Source: Pseudomonas cedrina subsp. cedrina (GTDB lineage: Bacteria; Pseudomonadota; Gammaproteobacteria; Pseudomonadales; Pseudomonadaceae). Taken from it: DNA of 64,000 bases. Below are positions 34,714 to 43,573 of this stretch, piece after piece (within the stretch, counting starts at the first letter, position 1; every line of letters starts with the position of its first letter). The notes under the pieces are model-generated. The model saw only the letters and a list, made by a program, of their open reading frames with translations. It was not told where the DNA came from and ran no database searches. Position numbers and translations under genes: made by a program. The stretch lies in NCBI RefSeq assembly GCF_001983175.1, contig NZ_MNPW01000007.1, forward strand, positions 62,001-126,000. Direction: 5' to 3'.

Positions 34714-35514
34714 GCGACGCGCCAGGTAGAGGTCGATGAGGTAACGCGCAATCGAACGTGACGCCGGCAGCGGCGGCAAGTCGTGGATGTTGAACCACTG
34801 CGCGTCTTCGATCTCGTCAGCCTGGGGCACGATATCGCCCCCGGCATATTCGGCGTGAAAGCCCAGCATCATCGAATGGGGAAACGGCCAGCACTGGCTG
34901 CCCATGTACTGGATATTCTTCACCTCCACCTGGACCTCTTCGCGCACCTCACGGATCAGGCACTCCTCGGCCGATTCGCCCGGCTCGGCAAACCCCGCCA
35001 GCGTGCTGTACACACCCGTGACAAAACGTGGCGAACGCGCCAGCAGAATCTCGTCGCCACGGGTCACCAGCACGATCATGCTCGGCGAGATCCGTGGGTA
35101 GCTGCGCAGGTCGCAGGCCTGGCAATACATCGCGCGCTCGCGGGGCACTTGCACCATGGCCTGGCCGCAACTCCCGCAGAACCGATGCTCCCGCGCCCAG
35201 GTGCCGATCTGCGCGGCGTAACCCAGCACCTTGTACAGGGTGTGATCGCCTTGCAGCATGAAGCCGCGCAAACCCTGCCAACTGCAGCCCGGCACGTGCG
35301 CCGCCGAGTCGAGTTCCAGCAGGTACACCGGTTCGCCGTCGAGATGGCCGATGCCGTGTTCGGCGAACACCGGCAGGTCCTGGCGCTTGAGCCATTCGCG
35401 CGGGAACAGCGGGCCGTTGGGGTCATGCAAAAAGCCGTCGCGGCTGCGCGCAACGGCCCAGCCGCCGGGGGTGTCGTTGTCCAGCAGCGTTGTAGTAATC
35501 CAGCCTGGGGTCAT
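34681..35514 (-). CDS. nudC: NADH pyrophosphatase / NAD-cap hydrolase (NudC)
   Basis: 277 residues. A zinc ribbon ('CGSCGQ' and 'YCQACD', about residues 112-130) precedes the Nudix box '[21 protein letters not shown]'-type pattern: G-x5-E-x7-REV-x-EE. The NudC signature SQPWPFPxS appears as 'SQCWPFPHS', with Cys for Pro. It cleaves NADH and removes NAD caps from RNA. Start at ATG 35514; a TTG at 35523 overlaps the upstream crotonase stop and is an alternative. Confidence 0.92.
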   Translation of the reverse strand: MTPGWITTTLLDNDTPGGWAVARSRDGFLHDPNGPLFPREWLKRQDLPVFAEHGIGHLDGEPVYLLELDSAAHVPGCSWQGLRGFMLQGDHTLYKVLGYAAQIGTWAREHRFCGSCGQAMVQVPRERAMYCQACDLRSYPRISPSMIVLVTRGDEILLARSPRFVTGVYSTLAGFAEPGESAEECLIREVREEVQVEVKNIQYMGSQCWPFPHSMMLGFHAEYAGGDIVPQADEIEDAQWFNIHDLPPLPASRSIARYLIDLYLARRLGHAEPVLPG

Positions 35515-35519
35515 GTCGG

Positions 35520-36332
35520 TCAATCCACGAATTCGGGTTTCTGCTTGCTCATATGGGCCGCGATGGCCACACGCAGGTCGTTGGATTGCAACATAGCCGA
35601 GTTCCAGGTGGCAACGTATTCCAGGCCGTCAGTGATTGTATGGTCACGCATGTAACTGATCATGGCCTTGGTGCCGGTCACCGCAATCGGCGATTTGGCG
35701 GCGATTTCCCGGGCGATGTCCATCACGGCGGCCAACAGGCTGGCGTGATCGGGATAAACGCGATTGACCAGGCCAATGCTTCGCGCTTCTTCGGCGCCGA
35801 ACTGGCGACCGGTGTAGGCCAGCTCGCGCAGCATGCCATCACCGACGATGCGCGGCAGACGCTGCAGGGTGCCGACGTCGGCGGCCATGCCGATATCGAT
35901 TTCCTTGATCGAGAACTGTGCATCTTCGGCCGCATAACGCATGTCGCAGGCGCTGATCAGGTCGATGGCGCCGCCGATGCAGTAGCCGTGGATCGCCGCC
36001 AGCACCGGCTTGCGGCAGTTGTCGACCGCGTTGAACGAGGCTTGCAGGTCAAGAATCTTACGCCGCAGCAGGCGCGCGTTGCGGCCCACGTCCTTGCCCA
36101 ATTCGTTGGCCACCGAGGCCAGCATCATCAGGTCTATCCCTGAGGAGAAATGCTTGCCCGCGCCGCTGAGCACCACCGCGCGCACGGCGTCGGTGTCTTC
36201 GACCCACTGGAAGATGTCGATGATCTCGGTCCAGAACGCCGCGTTCATCGCATTGATCTTTTCCGGGCGGTTGATCTGCACATGGGCAACGTTGCCGCTG
36301 AGTTCGACGGCGAAAGCTTGGTATTCGAACAT
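35520..36332 (-). CDS. Enoyl-CoA hydratase/isomerase family, dienoyl-CoA isomerase-like
   Basis: 270 residues with the crotonase oxyanion-hole segments 'RPEKINAMN' / '[12 protein letters not shown]' and '[17 protein letters not shown]'. '[17 protein letters not shown]' and '[22 protein letters not shown]' are close to delta(3,5),delta(2,4)-dienoyl-CoA isomerases (ECH1), which shift double bases in unsaturated fatty-acid oxidation. The start at 36332 follows AGGGATCA. It reads into nudC with a 5-base gap. Confidence 0.88.
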   Translation of the reverse strand: MFEYQAFAVELSGNVAHVQINRPEKINAMNAAFWTEIIDIFQWVEDTDAVRAVVLSGAGKHFSSGIDLMMLASVANELGKDVGRNARLLRRKILDLQASFNAVDNCRKPVLAAIHGYCIGGAIDLISACDMRYAAEDAQFSIKEIDIGMAADVGTLQRLPRIVGDGMLRELAYTGRQFGAEEARSIGLVNRVYPDHASLLAAVMDIAREIAAKSPIAVTGTKAMISYMRDHTITDGLEYVATWNSAMLQSNDLRVAIAAHMSKQKPEFVD

Positions 36333-36517
36333 GGCAGTGATCCCTGACTGGCGAGTGATGAGGGCCGAACTATAACAAGGGAGCGCAAGGGCGCATCGGC
36401 CAAAAGCGGGACTGGCCAAGGTGGCGGAAAATCCGCTGGATAAAACCCCGCGCACGCGCCATCCTTCGCGCTTTGAGCCGCCCCATCAGCGGCGTTCGAC
36501 GTTTAAAGGATATCCTC

Positions 36518-37072
36518 ATGCACACCCACCCCCTCACCGCCGCCGAATTCGAATGCATCGAAAACGTCCTGCTCAAGTACGGCGACGACCAGTCGGTGCT
36601 GAACCTGGCCGAACTCGACGGCTACTTCACCGCGTTGGTGTCCAGCCCGGTGCAGGTCGATGTTGCCGAGTGGTTCCCGGCCATCTGGGGCGGTCAGAAC
36701 CCGCAGTGGGACAACATGGACGAAGCGCAAGGCTTTCTCGAACTGTGCGTGCGCCATATCAACATGCTGGCCGAGCAACTGGCCACCGATGCCAAGGGCT
36801 TCAAGGCACGCTTCGATGAAACCGAGCACCAGGGCCAACGCGTGACCCTCGCCGAAGAGTGGTGCTTTGGCTACATCCGTGGCGCCGCCATTGGCAACTG
36901 GCCAGAACTGCCGGCCGCCCAGGCCGCGGCGCTGGAGAAAATTTCGTGGTGCGCCGAGCAGGACAACTTCGAACTGCCGGCCGACCTGGATGTGCCGGCG
37001 CACCAGCAGCGCGTCAGCGAGATCGAACCGGCCGCGCGGGCCCTGCATGATTACTGGCTGAGCCTGCGCTAA
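36518..37072 (+). CDS. YecA/YgfB (UPF0149) family protein
   Basis: 184 residues, helical. Family features are 'LNLAELDGYFTALVSSPV', 'EWFPAIWGG' and 'WCFGYIRGA'. The C-terminal SEC-C zinc motif of YecA is absent. Function is unknown. ATG at 36518 follows AAAGGA. Confidence 0.85.
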   Translation: MHTHPLTAAEFECIENVLLKYGDDQSVLNLAELDGYFTALVSSPVQVDVAEWFPAIWGGQNPQWDNMDEAQGFLELCVRHINMLAEQLATDAKGFKARFDETEHQGQRVTLAEEWCFGYIRGAAIGNWPELPAAQAAALEKISWCAEQDNFELPADLDVPAHQQRVSEIEPAARALHDYWLSLR

Positions 37073-37150
37073 GCCTCGACAAGCACTGCCGCTTTGGCCG
37101 ATTATTCGGGTCCGCCCGCAGACCTTGCCTTGAATCAGGAGCCCTGTACC

Positions 37151-38407
37151 TTGAGTTCGCAGAAAACCGTGACCGTCACACCGCCCAACTTCCCTCTCAA
37201 CGGCAAGGTCGCGCCCCCCGGCTCCAAATCCATCACCAACCGCGCCTTGTTGCTGGCGGCCCTGGCCAAGGGCACCAGCCGCCTGAGCGGTGCGCTCAAG
37301 AGTGATGACACCCGTCACATGTCGGTGGCCCTGCGCCAGATGGGCGTGACCATCGACGAGCCGGACGACACCACCTTTGTGGTAACAGGCCAGGGCAAGC
37401 TGCAATTGCCGGCGCAGCCATTGTTTCTCGGCAATGCCGGCACCGCGATGCGCTTTCTGACCGCAGCTGTCGCAACCGTGGAAGGTACCGTGGTGCTGGA
37501 CGGCGACGGCTACATGCAAAAACGCCCGATCGGCCCGCTGCTCGCGACCCTCGGCCAGAACGGCATCCAGGTCGACAGCCCCAGCGGTTGCCCGCCGGTC
37601 ACCGTGCACGGGGTGGGCAAGGTCAAGGCCAAGCGCTTCGAGATCGACGGCGGCTTGTCCAGCCAATACGTTTCCGCCCTGCTGATGCTCGCCGCTTGCG
37701 GCGAAGCGCCGATTGAAGTGGCGCTGACCGGCAAGGACATCGGCGCCCGTGGTTATGTGGACCTGACCCTGGATTGCATGCGAGCCTTCGGCGCCCAGGT
37801 TGAAGCGGTCGACGACACCACCTGGCGCGTGGCGGCGACCGGCTACACCGCCCATGATTACCTGATAGAACCCGACGCCTCCGCCGCCACGTACCTGTGG
37901 GCCGCCGAAGTGCTTACCGCTGGCCACATCGACATCGGCGTGGCCGCGCAGGATTTCACCCAGCCCGACGCCAAGGCCCAGGCCGTGATCGCACAATTCC
38001 CCAACATGCAGGCCACGGTGGTCGGCTCGCAAATGCAGGACGCGATCCCGACGCTGGCGGTGCTCGCCGCCTTCAACAACACCCCGGTGCGTTTCACTGA
38101 GCTGGCCAACCTGCGGGTCAAGGAATGCGATCGCGTGCAAGCGCTGCATGACGGTTTGAATGAGATCCGCCCGGGCCTGGCGACCATCGAAGGCGACGAC
38201 TTGCTGGTCGCCAGCGACCCTGCCCTGGCTGGCACGTCGTGCAACGCGCTGATCGACACCCATGCCGACCACCGCATCGCCATGTGCTTCGCACTGGCCG
38301 GGCTGAAGGTGTCGGGTATCCGCATTCAGGACCCGGACTGTGTGGCCAAGACCTATCCTGAGTACTGGAAGGCATTGGGCAGTCTTGGGGTTCAGTTGGC
38401 CTATTGA
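37151..38407 (+). CDS. aroA: 3-phosphoshikimate 1-carboxyvinyltransferase (EPSP synthase), stand-alone
   Basis: 418 residues. Family motifs are 'PPGSKSITNRALLLAALAKG', 'LGNAGTAMRFLTAAVA', 'DGDGYMQKRPIGPLL', 'SSQYVSALLMLA', 'NLRVKECDRV' and 'DTHADHRIAMCFAL'. It makes EPSP in aromatic amino-acid synthesis. Start TTG at 37151 has AGGAG 9 bases upstream; an earlier TTG at 37094 lacks one. Where E. coli AroA has Pro101 (GTAMRP) this protein has Phe. Many pseudomonads also carry an EPSP synthase fused to prephenate dehydrogenase elsewhere, so this may be the second copy (inference). Confidence 0.95.
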   Translation: MSSQKTVTVTPPNFPLNGKVAPPGSKSITNRALLLAALAKGTSRLSGALKSDDTRHMSVALRQMGVTIDEPDDTTFVVTGQGKLQLPAQPLFLGNAGTAMRFLTAAVATVEGTVVLDGDGYMQKRPIGPLLATLGQNGIQVDSPSGCPPVTVHGVGKVKAKRFEIDGGLSSQYVSALLMLAACGEAPIEVALTGKDIGARGYVDLTLDCMRAFGAQVEAVDDTTWRVAATGYTAHDYLIEPDASAATYLWAAEVLTAGHIDIGVAAQDFTQPDAKAQAVIAQFPNMQATVVGSQMQDAIPTLAVLAAFNNTPVRFTELANLRVKECDRVQALHDGLNEIRPGLATIEGDDLLVASDPALAGTSCNALIDTHADHRIAMCFALAGLKVSGIRIQDPDCVAKTYPEYWKALGSLGVQLAY

Positions 38408-38431
38408 GGCACCGGTGCCGGGGGGATGCAC

Positions 38432-38821
38432 ATGACAATTCGCCAACCCTGCCCACCCGGCGCCTGCGTCTGCGATCGCGAACAGCTGCTGCAAGCCCCA
38501 GGCGCGGACCTGCGCATCCTCAACCTGACGCGCCACGAAGAGAAGAAACTGCTCGAGCGCCTCGAAGACCTCAAAACCCTGCAAGACCTGGAACACATGC
38601 AGCAGCGCATGTACGAACTGCTGGGTATCCGCGTGCATATCGCGCCGGGTCACACCGAGGTCAAGAGCATGCGCGGGATCCAGATCGTGATCGACGAGCT
38701 GCCGGGCATGTGCCGCAAGACCCGCCAATCCATCCCGGCCGCAATCCGTCGCGGCCTGGAGAAACGGCCGGAAATTGCCTACCGCTTGCTGGATGCCCAC
38801 GACCTGTTTCGCGAAGGTTGA
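38432..38821 (+). CDS. Conserved hypothetical protein with N-terminal cysteine cluster
   Basis: 129 residues. The N-terminus has three cysteines in 'PCPPGACVCDRE', followed by a charged helical stretch ('LTRHEEKKLLERLEDLKTL') and 'GIQIVIDELPGMCRKTRQS'. Codon use is like its neighbours. The ATG at 38432 is preferred over 38426, which sits on the GGGGGG ribosome site. I do not recognise the family; the cysteines could bind metal. Confidence 0.7.
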   Translation: MTIRQPCPPGACVCDREQLLQAPGADLRILNLTRHEEKKLLERLEDLKTLQDLEHMQQRMYELLGIRVHIAPGHTEVKSMRGIQIVIDELPGMCRKTRQSIPAAIRRGLEKRPEIAYRLLDAHDLFREG

Positions 38822-38935
38822 AATCAACCGGCGAGCGTTTCAGCCTGGAAGAGACCCTGGCCGACCGTCCTGGCTTTTTGCAGATGCGCCTGCGCCCCGC
38901 CGCTTTCCGAGCCCAGCCACAACTCGGAGGTCACC

Positions 38936-39055
38936 ATGCTGGGCGCGGCGCAAGAGCTGTCCCAGGCAGCGGCCAGCGGCGAGATCCGTCGTGAAGAGGC
39001 GCAGCAGGAGTTGCTGAAGACCATCCTGGCGATGGTCAACCGCGCGAATAAGTGA
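38936..39055 (+). CDS. Small helical protein (39 residues)
   Basis: ATG at 38936 has GGAGG 6 bases upstream. The frame encodes a single amphipathic helix-like protein: 'MLGAAQELSQAAASGEIRRE' followed by 'EAQQELLKTILAMVNRANK'. Codon choice is chromosomal. It follows the cysteine-cluster gene by 114 bp. No function can be assigned. Confidence 0.5.
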   Translation: MLGAAQELSQAAASGEIRREEAQQELLKTILAMVNRANK

Positions 39056-39154
39056 GCCGCCTTTGTAGTGAGCGGGCTTGCCCGCGCTGGGTGGCGAAGC
39101 CGCCCCAAACCAGGCGACACGGTTTTATCTGTAGCTCGGCGGTGACTGGATTAG

Positions 39155-40501
39155 CAGGCCGTTGAAAAAGACCGAACCGAATTGGATTCTGGCAAACTCC
39201 CAGTCATGTTCCTCTATGCCAGCGGAAGACCGAGCCAATGCGTGGACCCGATCTCAAGCAAAATGACCTGTTCAGTTACACGACGCTTGAACAGCGTATC
39301 CCAAAGGATCACCCGCTACGCCCGCTGCGCGAGCTGGTTGATACGATCCTGGTGTCGATGGATTCTGATTTCGAGGTTTTGTATTCATCGCTGGGGCGCG
39401 CCTCAATTCCACCAGAGCGGCTACTGCGGGCTTCGCTGCTGCAGGTGATTTATACCGTGCGTTCCGAGCGGCAACTGGTCGAACAACTCGATTTTAATCT
39501 GCTTTTTCGCTGGTTCGTCGGTCTGTCGATGGACGAACAGGTATGGGATCACTCGACCTTCAGTCAGAACCGTGACCGCCTGTTTAACCAGGATATTGCT
39601 CGTCTATTCTTCCAGCGTATCAAGTCGCTGGCCCAGTGGTCGCAGTACGCCAGCGATGAGCATTTCAGTGTGGACGGCACGCTGATCGATGCTTGGGCTT
39701 CGCATAAATCCTTCGTCAAAAAGGACGATGGCGAGAAGCCGGATAATGAGCCGCCAGAGGGTGGCCCTCGCAACAACTATCTCGATTTCAAGGGTGAGAA
39801 ACGCGGCAACAAGACTCACCAATCGACTACCGATCCCCAGGCGCGGCTGGCCCGCAAGAGCCCGGCGGATGGCAGTCGCCTGGCCCATATGGCCCACACG
39901 CTGATGGAAAACCGTAACGGGTTGATCGTGGATGTGGAATGCACCGAGTTCAATGGACACGCCGAGGTGGGTGCAGCCTTGAAGATGCTTGAACGCACGG
40001 TCAAACCTGGCAGCACCGTGGGCGCGGACAAAAGCTACGACCAGAAATTTTTTGTCCAAATGGTGCGTGATTTGAAGGTGACGCCGCATGTATCGAGGAA
40101 GGCAATCAAGAGCGCAATCGATGGCCGTACGACCCGTCATCCGGGTTACGGCGTCAGCATGAAAATACGAAAAAGAATCGAGGAAGGATTTGGCTGGTTA
40201 AAGACCGTGGGTGGTCTGCGCAAAACCAAGCTGATCGGCCGCGAAAAGCTCAGCGCCCAGTTGCTGCTGGGCTTTTCGGTGTACAACTTGATCCGTTTAG
40301 GGAGCTTGTCGGGCTGGTGGCGTGGGTCGCATGTTTAGGCGAGATGCGCCCAGAAATCGCCCACAGGCGAATATTTGCGCTGGAACTGGCAAAACACTCG
40401 CTGATTGAGGCGGAATAAAGGGCGGCGCCAAGCCTGAGCGGCTGAAAAAATCTCAAACTTGGCGGGTTGGGGGAAATAGGGCTGAATTTTTCAACGGCCT
40501 G
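39155..40501 (+). mobile_element. IS5-family insertion sequence (1347 bp, complete)
   Basis: Terminal inverted repeats CAGGCCGTTGAAAAA at 39155 and the complement ending at 40501 enclose one intact transposase gene and a TTAG duplication flanks them. The element lies in the linker of a REP doublet. Intact ends, an intact reading frame and identical duplications point to a recent insertion. Confidence 0.92.
39238..40338 (+). CDS. IS5-family DDE transposase
   Basis: 366 residues. An N-terminal DUF772-type domain ('PERLLRASLLQVIYTVRSERQL') precedes the DDE catalytic domain: first Asp in 'FSVDGTLIDAW', second in 'VGADKSYD', Glu in 'RKRIEEGFGWLKT'. Full length with no frameshift, so probably active. 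Confidence 0.93.
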   Translation: MRGPDLKQNDLFSYTTLEQRIPKDHPLRPLRELVDTILVSMDSDFEVLYSSLGRASIPPERLLRASLLQVIYTVRSERQLVEQLDFNLLFRWFVGLSMDEQVWDHSTFSQNRDRLFNQDIARLFFQRIKSLAQWSQYASDEHFSVDGTLIDAWASHKSFVKKDDGEKPDNEPPEGGPRNNYLDFKGEKRGNKTHQSTTDPQARLARKSPADGSRLAHMAHTLMENRNGLIVDVECTEFNGHAEVGAALKMLERTVKPGSTVGADKSYDQKFFVQMVRDLKVTPHVSRKAIKSAIDGRTTRHPGYGVSMKIRKRIEEGFGWLKTVGGLRKTKLIGREKLSAQLLLGFSVYNLIRLGSLSGWWRGSHV

Positions 40502-40570
40502 TTAGGGCGGCTTCGCCACCCGGCGCGGGCAAGCCCGCTCACTACAGACCCTGCTGGGGCCAGGCAGAGG

Positions 40571-41236
40571 CTAACGCGCGGCGATAAACAGCTGGACCTT
40601 GCGCGCCAACTGATCGAGATGCCGATCGCGCTGTTTCTCGGCATCCGCCATTGCGCGCTTGCCGTGTTTTTGCAGCAGGTACGTATGGATCTGCCGCACT
40701 TCCAATGAGCTGTAGATCGCCGCCACATCCAGCACGCCCATCAGCCCATCGGTGCCGTAGTCGCGGGTATTCATCAGCACCTGGGTGCCGCGCGGGCCGC
40801 GTAGCTTAAAGCCCATGGCTTCGAACGCCGGAACCTTCTCCACCGCGCACGCCAGCTCGGCATGGGGGTAGCGGGCCAGTACGTCCTGCATCATCCGTCG
40901 CGCCACGCCCTGGCGCCGGAAACCCGCCTGTACCGCCATGAACGCGATGCCGCAGGCTTGAGGGTCGTCCTTCACGGGTAGATACAGGCAAAAGCCGAGC
41001 AGGTTTTCCTCGTCCATCGCCACGACCAGTTCAACGGCAATCCCCTGGGAACCATCAAGCGCTTCCAGATACAGATGCACCTCAAAACCGATGGCGTACT
41101 GGTAAATGTTGTACAGCAGGTTACTCGGCGGCAGTGCCACGCTGCTGATGTCGGTGAGGTTATCCACCACCATCTGCAGGATCTGGCCGTTGACTGGCTC
41201 GGGGCACGGTGTGGTGTAGCGGGTAAGGCTGAACAT
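40571..41236 (-). CDS. GNAT-family N-acetyltransferase
   Basis: 221 residues. The acetyl-CoA-binding motif is 'VQAGFRRQGVARRMMQ' (near residue 110), preceded by 'LLGFCLYLPVKDD'. The C-terminal third ('VRQIHTYLLQKHGKRAMAD') is outside the fold. The start at 41236 follows AGGA. Substrate unknown. Confidence 0.85.
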   Translation of the reverse strand: MFSLTRYTTPCPEPVNGQILQMVVDNLTDISSVALPPSNLLYNIYQYAIGFEVHLYLEALDGSQGIAVELVVAMDEENLLGFCLYLPVKDDPQACGIAFMAVQAGFRRQGVARRMMQDVLARYPHAELACAVEKVPAFEAMGFKLRGPRGTQVLMNTRDYGTDGLMGVLDVAAIYSSLEVRQIHTYLLQKHGKRAMADAEKQRDRHLDQLARKVQLFIAAR

Positions 41237-41256
41237 GCAAATTCCTGGGCTTGGCA

Positions 41257-42165
41257 TCAAGGCAGCGGCGATTGTACCTGTTGCACCGCGCACACCTCAC
41301 GCAAACATCCGCGCAACCAGCGATGGGCCAGGTCGGCATCCAGCCGTGGGTGCCAGAGCATTGCCACGCTGAAGTCCGGCAGTTCCAGGGGCAAGGCGAA
41401 GCTGTGCAGGCCGTGTCGTCGGTGGGCGGTGTAGCGTTCTGGCACGCTGGCGATCAGGTCAGTGTCGCGGGCCAGGGCAATGGCGGTGGCGAACCCGGCG
41501 ACGACTGTGCTGATCTGCCGCGTGAGGCCCAGGGCTTCAAGCGCGTCGTCGACCTGACCACGGTCCTGGCCGCGCCGGGATACATAGACATGCTGGCCCC
41601 GGGCATAGCGCTCGGCGCTGATCTTGCCCTGGCTGAGGGGATGGCCGCTGCGTACCACCCCCACCAGACGGTCGCGGAACAGCGCCTGGGTCAGCACTTC
41701 CGGGCTGGCGGTGGGGTCGACCACGCCGGTTTCCAGGTCGACGCTGCCTTCTCGCAGTAATGCACTGTCCTTGTCGGTCTTGTTGATGAACCGCAGGCGC
41801 ACGCCGGGCGCGTCCTGAGCGATGCGTGCCAACAACGCCGGGCCGAAATTTTCGACAAACTCCTCGCTGGTGCGCAAGGTAAAGGTGCGCTCCACCCGTG
41901 CCATATCCAGGGCGTGCACGGGGCGCAACACGGCGTTGACGTCCTGCACCAGACGGCTGACCTGTTCGCGCAGTTCCACCGCCCTTGGCGTGGGCACCAG
42001 GCCGCGACCCGCGCGTACCAGTAGCGGATCTCCCGTGGTTTCGCGCAACCGCGCCAGCGCGCGGCTCATGGCCGAAGGGCTCAGGCGCAGGCGTCTGGCC
42101 GTAGCAGCGACACTGCCCTCGGCGAGCAATACATCCAGGGTGACCAACAGATTGAAATCAGGCAT
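41257..42165 (-). CDS. LysR-family transcriptional regulator
   Basis: 302 residues. N-terminal HTH: 'GSVAATARRLRLSPSAMSRALARLR'; effector domain thereafter. It resembles the NodD/SyrM-like LysR branch that starts 'DFNLLVTLDVLL'. The ATG at 42165 has AAGGA at proper spacing; an ATG 6 bases earlier abuts it. It is divergent from the MFS transporter at 42278, which it probably controls. Confidence 0.9.
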   Translation of the reverse strand: MPDFNLLVTLDVLLAEGSVAATARRLRLSPSAMSRALARLRETTGDPLLVRAGRGLVPTPRAVELREQVSRLVQDVNAVLRPVHALDMARVERTFTLRTSEEFVENFGPALLARIAQDAPGVRLRFINKTDKDSALLREGSVDLETGVVDPTASPEVLTQALFRDRLVGVVRSGHPLSQGKISAERYARGQHVYVSRRGQDRGQVDDALEALGLTRQISTVVAGFATAIALARDTDLIASVPERYTAHRRHGLHSFALPLELPDFSVAMLWHPRLDADLAHRWLRGCLREVCAVQQVQSPLP

Positions 42166-42277
42166 TGGCATTCCTTATCAGGCGTCACGCGCATGTATGA
42201 GCTGCAAGCCATGCGTCTTCCGCCATGGTAGGGCACACCGTAGATTTGTGACAGTTGCCTCCACTCAAGGATTCCCC

Positions 42278-43492
42278 ATGCAGAACGCCTCACGCGGCAG
42301 CCTTGCCAGCCTGTCCCTGTCCATGTTGCTGGCCTCCCTCGGCACCAGCATCGCCAACGTCGGCCTGCCCAGCCTGGCGAGGGCATTTGATGCATCGTTT
42401 CACGCCGTGCAGTGGGTGGTGCTGGCTTACCTGCTGGCGATCACGGCGGTGATTGTGAGCGCCGGACGCCTGGGCGACCGACTGGGCCGGCGGCGCTTGT
42501 TGCTCGCCGGGTTGTGCCTGTTCGCCGCAGCATGCGGATTGTGCGCCATGGCACCATCACTTCAATGGCTGATCGCCGCGCGCAGCCTGCAGGGGCTGGG
42601 CGCGGCAGTCATGATGGCCATGGCCATGGGCATGGTCGGCGACACGGTACCCCGTGAACGCACCGGACGGGTGATGGGCTTGCTGGGTACGATGTCGGCC
42701 GTCGGCACCGCGATGGGCCCCGGCGTCGGCGGTATGTTGCTCGGTGCTTGGGGCTGGCGTGGGATTTTCCTGGTGGGCGTGCCACTGGGTGTGTTGGCGC
42801 TGGTGCTCGCCTGGCGCTGTTTACCGGCTGACCGTCCGCACGCGCCTTCATCCATGGGTCCGAATGCCTGGTCGTCGTTGAAGGACGCTTCGTTGCGAGC
42901 CGGCTTGGCCATGAGTGCCCTGGTGGCCGCCGTGATCATGGCCACCTTTGTCGTGGGTCCGTTCTATCTGTCCCATGGCCTGGGGCTCGAGCCGGCGTGG
43001 ATGGGCCTGGCGATGGCCGTCGGCCCTTGTGTCGCGGCGGCCAGCGGCGTACCGGCCGGCCGCCTGACCGACCGTCTCGGCAGCCGCCGCATGACACTTG
43101 CCGGGTTGGGCGTGCTGGCCTGTGGCGCCCTGCTGCTGTCAATCGCTTCGGGCCTGTTGATGTACCTGGGCGGGCTGGTGATTTTGACCTGCGGCTACAG
43201 CCTGTTCCAGGCGGCCAACAACACCGCCGTGATGAGCGATGTGGAAGGCGCGCGTCGCGGCACGGTCGCGGGCCTGTTGAATCTGTCGCGCAACCTTGGG
43301 TTGATCTTCGGCACATCGGCCCTGGGCGCGGTGTTTGCCTGGGCGACCCCGGATGTGACCCATGCAACCGCGCAATCGGTCGCCCACGGCATGCACCTGA
43401 CCTTTGGCGTGGCGTTGGGTTTGATTCTGCTGGCCAGTGCAATGGCATCTGGCCGCATCACGGGGTTGAATGCCCCGCAGAACATCCGTTGA
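42278..43492 (+). CDS. MFS drug-efflux transporter
   Basis: 404 residues, 12 helices. MFS motif A 'SAGRLGDRLGRRRLLLAG' and antiporter motif C-like 'GTAMGPGVGGMLLGAWGWR' indicate a DHA-type proton antiporter. ATG at 42278 follows AAGGA. Paired with the divergent LysR regulator, a common inducible efflux arrangement. Substrate unknown. Confidence 0.9.
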   Translation: MQNASRGSLASLSLSMLLASLGTSIANVGLPSLARAFDASFHAVQWVVLAYLLAITAVIVSAGRLGDRLGRRRLLLAGLCLFAAACGLCAMAPSLQWLIAARSLQGLGAAVMMAMAMGMVGDTVPRERTGRVMGLLGTMSAVGTAMGPGVGGMLLGAWGWRGIFLVGVPLGVLALVLAWRCLPADRPHAPSSMGPNAWSSLKDASLRAGLAMSALVAAVIMATFVVGPFYLSHGLGLEPAWMGLAMAVGPCVAAASGVPAGRLTDRLGSRRMTLAGLGVLACGALLLSIASGLLMYLGGLVILTCGYSLFQAANNTAVMSDVEGARRGTVAGLLNLSRNLGLIFGTSALGAVFAWATPDVTHATAQSVAHGMHLTFGVALGLILLASAMASGRITGLNAPQNIR

Positions 43493-43573
43493 GGCAAAAA
43501 AACAAAAAAGGCGTTGCGCCAGACCGGGTTACATCGCGCATCATGGGCACTTTCAAGCTCAAGGGTAACGTCC

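Larger units (their letters stand above)
39151..40505. other. 4-bp target duplication TTAG around the IS
   Basis: TTAG occurs at 39151-39154 and 40502-40505, directly outside the inverted repeats. TTAG fits the YTAR target of the IS5 group, so both ends of the element are defined. Confidence 0.85.
39062..40546. repeat. REP doublet split by the IS5-family insertion
   Basis: The left arm (39062-39108) begins TTGTAGTGAGCGGGCTTGCC. The right arm (40505-40546) begins GGCGGCTTCGCCACC and ends CCCGCTCACTACAG. Removing 39155-40501 and one TTAG copy restores a doublet with a linker of about 45 bases, the same layout as the intact copy at 59074. Confidence 0.8.

Noticed and set aside
36503..38827. 774-codon minus-strand open frame
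   Set aside because: It lies antisense to aroA, the YecA-like gene and the cysteine-cluster gene, all with family motifs; it results from high GC.
39155..40501. Part of a larger transposon or prophage
   Set aside because: The inverted repeats and TTAG duplication bound only the transposase gene; flanks are REP arms and ordinary chromosomal genes.
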